Origin: Streptomyces mangrovisoli
GTDB lineage: Bacteria; Actinomycetota; Actinomycetes; Streptomycetales; Streptomycetaceae
Direction: 5' to 3'
Length of the DNA: 64,000 nt
Assembly (NCBI RefSeq): GCF_000974985.2
Contig: NZ_LAVA02000097.1
Span: 62,001-126,000 of the forward strand
The notes below the pieces were generated by a model. It was not told where the DNA came from and ran no database searches. It worked only from the letters and a program-made list of their open reading frames with translations. Position numbers and translations under genes: made by a program. Position 1 is the first letter of the stretch; each line of letters opens with the position of its first letter. Positions 34,483 to 42,123 of this stretch are shown piece by piece.

Positions 34483-35472
34483 TCATTCGGCACCGGCCAG
34501 AGCCTGGAACCGGTACTCCTTGGGCGACAGGCCGTAGGCGGCACGGAACGAGCGGGTGAAGTCGGAGGCGCGGGGAATGCCCCAGCGGGCGCCGACCGCA
34601 TGGATCGCCGTGGTGCGCTGCGCGAGGTCGGCCAGGTCGCGGCTGGCCCCCTCCAGCCGCAGCCGCCGGATGCAGGCCGCGACGGTCTCGCCCCCGGCGT
34701 ACCGGGGGAAGAGCCGATGCAGGTAACTGACCGAGATGTGATGGGCGTCGGCGATCGCGGGAGGTGTCAGCTCCGGGTCGTGGAGGTTGCGCCGTATGAA
34801 CGCCTGGACCCGTCGGGCCATGACCTGCTGGCGGCTCTCCGGGGGCAACACCGCTTCGGCGTCCAGGACATGGGCCAGCCAGGCCGCCACCAGGTCGACG
34901 ACGACGGTGCCGAGCCGGGGCGCGTCGTACGGCTCCAGCCGGTCGGCCTGACGCTCGACGCCGAGCAGGAACTCGGTGAGCAGGACGGCGGCTCCCCCGC
35001 GCCCCGGCAGGGCCCGGCCCAGCAACTCCCGGACCCGGTGCGGCGGCAGGGGCAGCAGGTCCTTCGGCAGGTCGACGCCGATGCCGCGGACCGCGACGCG
35101 GTCGTCCTGGTCCGCCGGCCTGAGGTCGTACGGCTGGGAGCTGTCGGCGATGTGCAGGTCGCCGGGGCCGAACACCTCGGCCCGGCCCGCGTGGTCGAGC
35201 GCCATCCGCCCGTCGAGCAGCAGCGTCAGGTGATACAGCTCGGGGTCCGACTGACGGACGAGCCTGGGGCTCCGCCGATAGCGCGTCGGCTTGAACGAGG
35301 TCGGCCACACGGTCGCGGGCCCCAGCTCCATCAGGCGGTGGCGCGCCCAGAAGTCCGTGAGGTGGGTGCTGGTGATGTCGCAGGGCGACCGGGTCCGGCT
35401 GACCATCTCCCGCCAGAAGTCGAACCTGTCCGCCTCCGGCAGGTCATCACTGCGGAACTCGCTCCCGATCAT
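34483..35472 (-). CDS. AraC-family transcriptional regulator
   Basis: Encodes 329 residues. The N-terminal AraC_binding_2-type sensor domain (1-215) includes YHLTLLLDGRMALDHAGRAE and FGPGDLHIADSSQPYDL. The C-terminal pair of HTH motifs (225-325) is complete: VQAFIRRNLHDPELTPPAIA, HISVSYLHRLFPRYAGGET, and GIPRASDFTRSFRAAYGLSPKEYR. The start is ATG 35472. Its nearest likely target is the small secreted protein gene 112 bp downstream, where paired direct repeats occur. Related proteins often respond to small aromatic or carbohydrate ligands; the ligand here is unknown. Confidence 0.93.
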   Translation of the reverse strand: MIGSEFRSDDLPEADRFDFWREMVSRTRSPCDITSTHLTDFWARHRLMELGPATVWPTSFKPTRYRRSPRLVRQSDPELYHLTLLLDGRMALDHAGRAEVFGPGDLHIADSSQPYDLRPADQDDRVAVRGIGVDLPKDLLPLPPHRVRELLGRALPGRGGAAVLLTEFLLGVERQADRLEPYDAPRLGTVVVDLVAAWLAHVLDAEAVLPPESRQQVMARRVQAFIRRNLHDPELTPPAIADAHHISVSYLHRLFPRYAGGETVAACIRRLRLEGASRDLADLAQRTTAIHAVGARWGIPRASDFTRSFRAAYGLSPKEYRFQALAGAE

Positions 35473-35593
35473 CGCGTCCTGTCCCTGGGCTCCGGTCGTG
35501 TACCTGGCCGGAATCGTCGCACGCGGCCACGGCGGTCGGCGGTCGGCGGTCGGCGGTCAAGTCGGTCCGGTGTCCCGGGAGATGAAGGGCCGG

Positions 35594-36484
35594 TCAGCGC
35601 AGGGCCACGTCCCGAAGCGCGTCGAGCAGCGCGTGGAGCGCGGGTCTCGGCGGTGTCGTGTCCTGTACGGCCGCGTAAATCGCCCTGACCGGTTCCGGCC
35701 TGCGCAACTTGCGTACGACGACACTTGCATGACGGCTCGTCAGTCCGGTCGCCGGAATGAGACTGATCCCGAGGCCGGCCGCCACGAAGCCCTGCGCCGT
35801 CGCGTGATCCTCGCTCTCCACCACGAAGTTCGGGCTGAAGCCCGCCGCGGCGCAACTGTCGACGACGGCGTCCAGGCAGGGGCCGGGCCCGTCGCTGCGG
35901 ACCCACGGCTCGTCGGCGAGGTCGGCCAGGTCCAGGACCCGCTTGCCGGCGAGCCGGTGCCCGCCGGGCAGGACCGCGCGGTAGGGGTCGTCCAGCAGAT
36001 GGACGAAGCGAATGCCCTGGTGATGCCGGTCGGGTGAGCGGACCACCAGGGCGAGATCGGCCCGGCCCTCGGTCACCTCGGTCAGCGGGTCGCGGGGGTC
36101 GGTCATCCTGAGGTCGATCCGGATGCCGGGGTGTTCCTGCCGGAACCGGGCGAGGGCCGGTGCCATGAGGGCGGCCCCGGCCGTGGCGAAGTAGCGGATC
36201 GACAGCAGCCCTTCGGCACGCGCCCGCAGGTCGGCCAGCGCCCGCTCGGCGTCGGCGACCTGCCTGCCGATGACGGCCGCGTGGTCGCTGAGCAACCGGC
36301 CCGCCTCCGTGGGCAGGACACCGCGGCCGACTCGTTCGAGCAGCGCCGTCCCGGCCTGCTTCTCCAGCGCCGCCACCTGCTGGCTGACCGCGGACGGGGT
36401 GTACCCCAGATTCGCGGCCGCCGCGGTGATCGAACCGCTGGTGACGACCGCGCGGAGGACTTGCATGCGTCGCACGTCAATCAT
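35594..36484 (-). CDS. LysR-family transcriptional regulator
   Basis: Encodes 296 residues. The N-terminal winged HTH is MQVLRAVVTSGSITAAAANL, then YTPSAVSQQVAALEKQAG and LLERVGRGVLPTEAG. The periplasmic-binding-like effector domain spans about 90-290 (LDDPYRAVLPGGHRLAGKRV, LGISLIPATGL). It lies divergent from the EamA exporter gene with 96 bp between the starts, the usual layout of a LysR regulator and its target. The ATG at 36484 has no strong ribosome-binding site. A GAAG-N4-CTTC inverted motif near 36505 may be part of its binding site. Confidence 0.93.
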   Translation of the reverse strand: MIDVRRMQVLRAVVTSGSITAAAANLGYTPSAVSQQVAALEKQAGTALLERVGRGVLPTEAGRLLSDHAAVIGRQVADAERALADLRARAEGLLSIRYFATAGAALMAPALARFRQEHPGIRIDLRMTDPRDPLTEVTEGRADLALVVRSPDRHHQGIRFVHLLDDPYRAVLPGGHRLAGKRVLDLADLADEPWVRSDGPGPCLDAVVDSCAAAGFSPNFVVESEDHATAQGFVAAGLGISLIPATGLTSRHASVVVRKLRRPEPVRAIYAAVQDTTPPRPALHALLDALRDVALR

Positions 36485-36580
36485 GCAGCTGAGCTTAAAG
36501 GTCGTGAAGAACCCTTCGCTTGTCCTGTTGTGAACCGCCCGGCAGCATTCGAAGCCGATCGATGGCGCGAGGAGGACAGA

Positions 36581-37594
36581 GTGACCGACGGCCGAAGTGG
36601 CTCGCTCGTACGTATCGCCGTGCTCGCACTGCTGTGGGGGTCGGCATTCCTGTGGATCAAGTTGGCCCTGGACAGCGGACTCACGCCGTTCCAGATCGCT
36701 TTCGCCCGTTCCGCCCTCGGCTCGGCCGTCCTGCTGGCCCTGGCCCGGGCCGCCGGCCGACCGCTGCCACGGGACCGCCGGACATGGGGGCGCCTCGCCG
36801 TGGCCGCCCTCTTCTGCAACGCGCTGCCGTTCCTGCTCTTCGCGGTGGGTGAGCGGACCGTCGACTCCGGACTGGCCGGCGTGCTGCACGCGACGACTCC
36901 GCTGTGGTCCGTGCTGCTCGGCGCCGCCCTCGGCACGGCGCGCGGAACGCATCCGGTCCGACTGGGCGGGCTGGCACTCGGATTCGCCGGAACCCTGCTC
37001 ATCTTCGCACCCTGGGAGAGCGCCGGACTCCTGAGCGGGGGCACGCTCGCCCTGCTCGCGGCGGCAGCGAGCTACGCGGTCGGCTTCGCCTACATGGGAA
37101 GCCGGCTGACCGGCCGGGGGACCGATCCCCTGACCCTGTCCGCGGCCCAACTCCTCGCCGCCACTGCCCTGTCGGCTCCGGCCGCCCTGGCGGGCAGCGC
37201 CACGGCGCACTTCGCCGTCGACGCGCGGGCCGTACTCGCCGTCACCGTCCTCGGCATCTGCAGCACCGGGCTCACCTTCTATCTCAGCTACCGGCTCGTC
37301 GCGGACGAGGGAGCGACCAGCGCGGCCACCGTCGGCTATCTCCTGCCGGTCGTCTCGGTGGCGCTGGGCGCCGCCGTCCTCCACGAGGAAGTGGGCCCGC
37401 GTGTCGTCGCGGGGGCAGCCGTGGTGCTCGCGGGGGTGGCGGCGACGCGGTGGCGTGAGCGAGGTCCGCAGCCGTCGCGGACCGAGACCGAACTCAAGGC
37501 GCCCGCAGTGGCGTTGTCCTCAAGCGACCCGTCGCGGGGGTTGACATCAAGCAAGCCTGAGCCAGTTTCAGCCGTTGACTTGTCACTTCCATGA
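36581..37594 (+). CDS. EamA/DMT-family exporter
   Basis: Encodes 337 residues from GTG 36581, with an ideal GGAGGACAGA upstream. Ten membrane helices in two EamA repeats are visible: repeat 1 begins RIAVLALLWGSAFLWIKLAL, repeat 2 begins SGGTLALLAAAASYAVGFAY. Family hallmarks include ATTPLWSVLLGA and the LLPVVSVALGAAVLHEEV segment at the end of repeat 2. A 45-residue hydrophilic tail follows. DMT exporters move amino acids, purines or other metabolites out of the cell. It is probably under control of the divergent LysR protein. Confidence 0.93.
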   Translation: MTDGRSGSLVRIAVLALLWGSAFLWIKLALDSGLTPFQIAFARSALGSAVLLALARAAGRPLPRDRRTWGRLAVAALFCNALPFLLFAVGERTVDSGLAGVLHATTPLWSVLLGAALGTARGTHPVRLGGLALGFAGTLLIFAPWESAGLLSGGTLALLAAAASYAVGFAYMGSRLTGRGTDPLTLSAAQLLAATALSAPAALAGSATAHFAVDARAVLAVTVLGICSTGLTFYLSYRLVADEGATSAATVGYLLPVVSVALGAAVLHEEVGPRVVAGAAVVLAGVAATRWRERGPQPSRTETELKAPAVALSSSDPSRGLTSSKPEPVSAVDLSLP

Positions 37595-37602
37595 CAAGTC
37601 AA
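37575..37602. terminator. AT-rich 11-bp inverted repeat spanning the EamA stop codon
   Basis: TTGACTTGTCA, the loop CTTCCA, then TGACAAGTCAA form a perfect palindrome that includes the EamA stop codon (37592-37594). It may terminate the EamA transcript or act as an operator for the M4 protease gene 205 bp downstream. The low GC in a GC-rich genome favours a protein-binding site. Confidence 0.6.
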
Positions 37603-37806
37603 GGCGAGTGATGGCAATCTTCTCCTGAACATTCACCGCCCCCCTCACTCGCACGTCTCTCACGCGTCGCCGAGTTCCGACACGCCCCTCGCGGGCCGCC
37701 TCGCGCAACGCCCTTCTCTGCTCAGCGCGTCGGCAGCCGGCCGTACCTCGCCGGCCCGCCCTCTCGGCCTCGACCACGGCCGATCATCGCCTTGAAGGAG
37801 AACCCC

Positions 37807-40089
37807 TTGTCCCCCTCCCCCCGCTCCCCGCACCGACGGCGACCGCGTACGTCGGTGGCCCTCGCGGGCGCCGCCGCCCTCCTCGCCACCGGACTGCAGA
37901 CCGGCCTCGCCTCCGCCGCCCCCACCGACCAGAGCCGCGGCGGCGAACACGCGAAGATCCACGCCACCCCCCGGGCGGGCGGGGCCCCGGCGAGGCTGTC
38001 CCCCGCCGCGCACGCCGCACTGCTCAAGAGCGCGACCGCCGCGGCAGGCCCCACCGCCGAGCTCCTCGCCCTCGGCCCACGGGAGAAGCTGGTCGTCAAG
38101 GACGTCGAGAAGGACGCCGACGGCACCACGCACACCCGTTACGAGCGAACGTACGCGGGTCTGCCGGTCCTCGGCGGCGACCTCGTCGTCCATCAGAAGG
38201 ACGGTCTGACCACCGTCTCCGAGACCGCCGCGTCCCGCATCGAGATACCGACCACCGCCACCCGCGTCACCTCCTCGACCGCCGCCCGCACGGCGCTCAC
38301 GGTCGCCGCGAAGGACGACGCCAGGCACCCCGCGCTCGACGGCACCCCCCGCCGCGTCGTCTGGGCGGCCGCGCAAAAGCCGGTGCCGGCCTGGGAGTCG
38401 GTGGTCGGCGGCACCCAGGACGACGGCACCCCGAGCGAGTTGCACGTCATCACCGACGCCACCTCGGGCAAGACCCTCTTCGACTACCAGGCGGTGCGCA
38501 CCGGTACGGGCACGGGCCAGTACAGCGGGACCGTTCCGCTCGGCACCACACCGTCGGGATCCGTCTACCAGCTCGTGGACGGCGACCGCGCGGGCCACCG
38601 CACCTACGACCTCAACCAGGGGACGTCCGGCACGGGCACCCTCTTCACGGATGACAACGATGTCTGGGGCGACGGCACCCAGAGCGACCGGCAGACCGCC
38701 GGCGTGGACGTCGCCTACGGCGCCGCCGCCACCTGGGACTACTACAAGGACGTCTTCGGCCGCGACGGCATCCGCAACGACGGCGTGGCCGCCTACAGCC
38801 GGGCCCACTACGGCAACAACTACGTCAACGCGTTCTGGTCCGACAGCTGCTTCTGCATGACGTACGGGGACGGCGCGGGCAACGCGCACCCGCTCACCGC
38901 CCTCGATGTGGCCGCCCACGAGATGAGCCACGGCGTCACCGCGGCCACCGCGGGCCTCGCCTACTCCGGCGAGTCCGGCGGCCTCAACGAGGCGACCTCG
39001 GACATCTTCGCCGCCGCGGTCGAGTTCCACGCCGACCTGCCGGCCGATCCCCCCGACTACCTCGTCGGCGAGAAGATCGACATCAACGGCGACGGCACCC
39101 CGCTGCGCTACATGGACCAGCCCTCCAAGGACGGGGCGTCCCGCGACTACTGGGACTCCTCGCTGGGCGGCGTCGACGTGCACTACTCCTCCGGACCGGC
39201 CAACCACTTCTTCTACCTGCTCTCGGAGGGCAGCGGCGCCAAGACCGTCAACGGTGTCTCCTACGACAGTCCGACGTACGACGGCGTGCCCGTCACGGGC
39301 ATCGGCATCGAGAACGCCCAGCGGATCTGGTACCGGGCCCTGACCACGTACATGACCTCCAGCACCGACTACGCCGGGGCGCGCACCGCCACCCTCCAGG
39401 CCGCGGCCGACCTCTTCGGCGCGTACAGCGACACCTACCTCGCCGTCGCCGCCGCCTGGGCCGCGATCCACGTCGGCGACCGGATCGCGCCGGGCGTGAA
39501 CGTGGCCCCGATCGACGACCAGATCAGCGGGGTCGGGCAGCAGGTCTCCCTCCGGACGAGCGCCTACACCACCCACTCCGGGGCTGGGCTGACCTATACG
39601 GCCACCGGCCTGCCGGACGGGCTGACCATCGACGACACCGGGCTGATCTCCGGGGTCCCGACCACCCTCGGCACCAGCGCCGTGACCGTGACGGTCACCG
39701 ACACCACGGGCGCGTCGGTCTCGGTGGCCTTCACCTGGCGGGTGGCGAACGTCTTCGCCAACGGCACCAGGGTGGACATCCCCGACGCCGGGGCCGCCGT
39801 CGAGTCGCCGATCGTCATCACCGGGCAGCCCGGGAACGCCTCGGCCACCACCCAGGTCTACGTCAAGATCGTCCACACCTACCGCGGGGATCTGACGGTC
39901 TCCCTGGTCGGGCCCGACGGGACCGTCTACTCGCTGCTGAACCACAGCGGCGGCAGCGCCGACAACGTCGACCAGACCTTCACGGTCGACGCCTCCGCCC
40001 AGCCCGTCACCGGCACCTGGAAGCTGCGGGTCCAGGACACCGCCGCGTACGACGTCGGGTACATCCAGCAGTGGCAGCTCACTCCGTGA
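37807..40089 (+). CDS. Secreted M4-family (thermolysin-like) metalloprotease with P/Homo B domain
   Basis: Encodes 760 residues. I chose TTG 37807, which has AAGGAG 6 nt upstream. A signal peptide with Arg-rich N-region and SVALAGAAALLATGLQTGLA core is followed by an FTP/PepSY propeptide (about 55-235). The catalytic domain has HEMSH (371-375) and the third zinc ligand Glu395 in GLNEATSD, plus the C-terminal-lobe His in DVHYSSGPANHFFY. A putative Ig-like domain (VSLRTSAYTTHSGAGLTYTA) and a C-terminal P/Homo B domain (VDIPDAGAAVESPIVITG to YIQQWQLTP) complete it. It digests extracellular protein and is a typical Streptomyces neutral protease. Confidence 0.95.
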   Translation: MSPSPRSPHRRRPRTSVALAGAAALLATGLQTGLASAAPTDQSRGGEHAKIHATPRAGGAPARLSPAAHAALLKSATAAAGPTAELLALGPREKLVVKDVEKDADGTTHTRYERTYAGLPVLGGDLVVHQKDGLTTVSETAASRIEIPTTATRVTSSTAARTALTVAAKDDARHPALDGTPRRVVWAAAQKPVPAWESVVGGTQDDGTPSELHVITDATSGKTLFDYQAVRTGTGTGQYSGTVPLGTTPSGSVYQLVDGDRAGHRTYDLNQGTSGTGTLFTDDNDVWGDGTQSDRQTAGVDVAYGAAATWDYYKDVFGRDGIRNDGVAAYSRAHYGNNYVNAFWSDSCFCMTYGDGAGNAHPLTALDVAAHEMSHGVTAATAGLAYSGESGGLNEATSDIFAAAVEFHADLPADPPDYLVGEKIDINGDGTPLRYMDQPSKDGASRDYWDSSLGGVDVHYSSGPANHFFYLLSEGSGAKTVNGVSYDSPTYDGVPVTGIGIENAQRIWYRALTTYMTSSTDYAGARTATLQAAADLFGAYSDTYLAVAAAWAAIHVGDRIAPGVNVAPIDDQISGVGQQVSLRTSAYTTHSGAGLTYTATGLPDGLTIDDTGLISGVPTTLGTSAVTVTVTDTTGASVSVAFTWRVANVFANGTRVDIPDAGAAVESPIVITGQPGNASATTQVYVKIVHTYRGDLTVSLVGPDGTVYSLLNHSGGSADNVDQTFTVDASAQPVTGTWKLRVQDTAAYDVGYIQQWQLTP

Positions 40090-40108
40090 CCGCCCCCTCC
40101 TGATCGTT

Positions 40109-40133
40109 CGCCCCCGGCGGCCTGCCGGGGGCG
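40109..40133. terminator. Bidirectional terminator after the M4 protease gene
   Basis: CGCCCCCGGC, the loop GGCCT, then GCCGGGGGCG form a perfect 10-bp stem between the convergent M4 gene (stop 40089) and the small acidic protein gene (stop 40177, minus strand). Confidence 0.82.
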
Positions 40134-40176
40134 AGGTCAGAGGCCGGCTCGCACGTCGACGGCCGGCCCAGCCGGG

Positions 40177-40371
40177 TCACTGCGATGACGTGTCCCCGGC
40201 CCCGTCCGCGGTGGTGGAGACGCCGGCCGGCCCCTGCGGAGGCAAGGCCTGCTCCTCCGTCACATCCTCTTGGTCGGGATGGTGGATGCCGCGCGGCGGG
40301 CCCGCCCAGGTCGCGAAGTCGTCGTCGAGTTCCTCGTAGTCGTCATGGCCGGCGGGGTCAGGCAGCGCCAT
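40177..40371 (-). CDS. Small acidic protein at the end of the CHAT operon
   Basis: Encodes 64 residues from ATG 40371, with GAGGAGA upstream. The sequence is strongly acidic and disordered-looking (HDDYEELDDDFATWAG, HHPDQEDVTEEQ). Its start lies inside the end of the DUF6338 gene (14-bp overlap), so it is translationally coupled to the CHAT-TPR-DUF6338 operon. I do not recognise a family. Position and coupling suggest a small partner or regulator of this module. Confidence 0.72.
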   Translation of the reverse strand: MALPDPAGHDDYEELDDDFATWAGPPRGIHHPDQEDVTEEQALPPQGPAGVSTTADGAGDTSSQ

Positions 40372-41014
40372 CGGTGTCTCCTCGGGTGTCTCGGCGCGGT
40401 TCGTGGAATTCAAGGAGGTCGACGTCGGCGGCCCGGACGTACAACCCGGCCGTGCCGGGCATCCGGGGGCCGAAGGTGCCGTCCGGCTCCATCCGGTACT
40501 GGGACTCCAGGTAGAGGTCGCCCGGCTGCGGATAGGAAGAAGCGCACGACCGTCTGCCGTACCAACCCCCGGCCCATCCCCCGTTCTTCAGCCGGACCCG
40601 GACGAAGCATGCTCCGCGGTCCTGGAAGAGGGCGTCCCACGCGGTGGGCGTCTCCTCGTGCACGGCGGCACGGCGCCGCCGTACCCAGCGTGCTTCCCCC
40701 CACGCCACCAGCGTCGGCACGACCACGACGAGGACCAGCAGCCACAGACCGGCCGCCCGCGGCTGGTCCGCGACACCGGCCAGGGCGCGGTCCTTCGCGC
40801 CGCCCCGCAGCAGCCGCACGAGGTGGGGGCCGACGGCGATCAGATAGGCGGCGTCGAGCAGGACTCCGACGCCGAGCGCGCGCAGGAAGCGGTTGTTCAC
40901 CTCCTGCTCGGCCTCGCGGATGCCCAGCAGTCGCTCCCTCGCGAAGAGATAGGAGGTGCCGGGCAGGATCAGCAGCACGAGAATCGCCAACTGCTCCACG
41001 GTGCTCGGTGTCAT
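40358..41014 (-). CDS. DUF6338 family membrane protein
   Basis: Encodes 218 residues. Three membrane segments are visible: LAILVLLILPGTSYLF near the N-terminus, VGVLLDAAYLIAVG, and LWLLVLVVVVPTLVAW. A cytoplasmic C-terminal domain follows, with TAWDALFQDRGACFVRVRLK, WAGGWYGRRSCASSYPQPGD and YVRAADVDLLEFHE, the DUF6338 pattern. The start is ATG 41014, overlapping the TPR gene stop by 4 bp (ATGA), with GGAGGAG upstream. DUF6338 has no known function. Its coupling to a CHAT peptidase makes a membrane target or anchor role plausible. Confidence 0.83.
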   Translation of the reverse strand: MTPSTVEQLAILVLLILPGTSYLFARERLLGIREAEQEVNNRFLRALGVGVLLDAAYLIAVGPHLVRLLRGGAKDRALAGVADQPRAAGLWLLVLVVVVPTLVAWGEARWVRRRRAAVHEETPTAWDALFQDRGACFVRVRLKNGGWAGGWYGRRSCASSYPQPGDLYLESQYRMEPDGTFGPRMPGTAGLYVRAADVDLLEFHEPRRDTRGDTDGAA

Positions 41015-42123
41015 GGCCGGTTCTCCTCCTCGCGCGCCCCGGCGGCCACGTTCCGGGCCAGTGCGCTCAGTTCGCCGAGATCCAGGTCGTGGGCGCGAGC
41101 CTTGACCCAGTTGGCCGATGACGGCTTGAGCAGGTCCAGCTCCTTCTCGGCCTGGCTCAACAGCTCGATCGCCGTCGGCTCGTCCTCCTCGTGGTGCGCG
41201 AGCCGGGCGCCGACGAGGAGGAGGAAGGCCGCCAGGAGACGTTCCCGCGTCGTGCGGCGCCGCTCCAGGAGGGTCACGGCGCGGGAGAAGCACGTCCTCG
41301 TGCGCGGCACGATGCGGCGCAACGTGCTCTCCACACCGTCGTCGACGAGGGCGCGCACCTCGCGCAGGACGCCGGGGCCCAGACGCGGCGAGTCGGCTGC
41401 GCCGTCCCCGGGCGGTACCCGGCGCCCGGTCGTCGCGGCGGGGTGCCGCCGCCGGTCCGCCTCCGCGATCCTCCGGTCCGCCTCCTCGAGCAGCCGTGTC
41501 GTCTCCGCTCTCAAGGTCCGGGCCGAACCGAGCGATTCGGTCGTCACCAGGACCCGGTCCAGCACGGCGATGGCGTCCGCCACGTGTCCGCGGACGAGGA
41601 GCGCCTCCCCGAACAGCCGGGAGGCACGCGCGGCTTCCGACAGTCTGTCCGCGGCCTCGAAGACCGCGTCGCAGTCCTTGAGGAAGGCGAACTCGGCATC
41701 TCCCACCGGCCTTCCCGACTCCAGGGCCAGCAGGGCGTTCGTACCGGCCTTCATCAGAGTCTGCTCGTCGCCGCCGCGGCGGGCGTGCGTCCAGCCCTCC
41801 AGGTACGCGGCAAGGCCCTTCTCGAGATCGCCGTTCCGGCTGTGGGCCACCCCGAGGTTCAGCAGGACGTGAGCAAGCAGCCCGGAGTCGTCCGCGGCCC
41901 TTTCCCTGGCGAGCCGCAGGGCCCGCAACCCGGCGGTGACGGCCTCGTCGTAGCGCTCCTCCTCGGCGTACGCATGACAGAGCAGACCGAGTGTGCCGGC
42001 CACCTCTCCGTCCGAGAGGTCTTGCCGGACGGCCGGGTGGTCGACGAGTACGAAGTGTGCGACCCGTTCGTAGGCGGGCATCTGCTCGACATCGGCCCAG
42101 GACGTGTCGGATGGCTCGGTCAT
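41011..42123 (-). CDS. TPR-repeat protein of the CHAT operon
   Basis: Encodes 370 residues composed largely of helical pairs with TPR signatures: LCHAYAEEERYDEAVTAGLR, LLNLGVAHSRNGDLEKGLAA and ASRLFGEALLVRGHVADAIA. An Arg-rich linker (about 230-260) is followed by another helical block (LLVGARLAHHEEDEPTAIEL). There is no signal peptide or membrane segment. The ATG at 42123 shares one base with the CHAT gene stop (TGATG), so translation is coupled. TPR partners often present substrates to, or regulate, CHAT peptidases. Confidence 0.83.
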   Translation of the reverse strand: MTEPSDTSWADVEQMPAYERVAHFVLVDHPAVRQDLSDGEVAGTLGLLCHAYAEEERYDEAVTAGLRALRLARERAADDSGLLAHVLLNLGVAHSRNGDLEKGLAAYLEGWTHARRGGDEQTLMKAGTNALLALESGRPVGDAEFAFLKDCDAVFEAADRLSEAARASRLFGEALLVRGHVADAIAVLDRVLVTTESLGSARTLRAETTRLLEEADRRIAEADRRRHPAATTGRRVPPGDGAADSPRLGPGVLREVRALVDDGVESTLRRIVPRTRTCFSRAVTLLERRRTTRERLLAAFLLLVGARLAHHEEDEPTAIELLSQAEKELDLLKPSSANWVKARAHDLDLGELSALARNVAAGAREEENRP

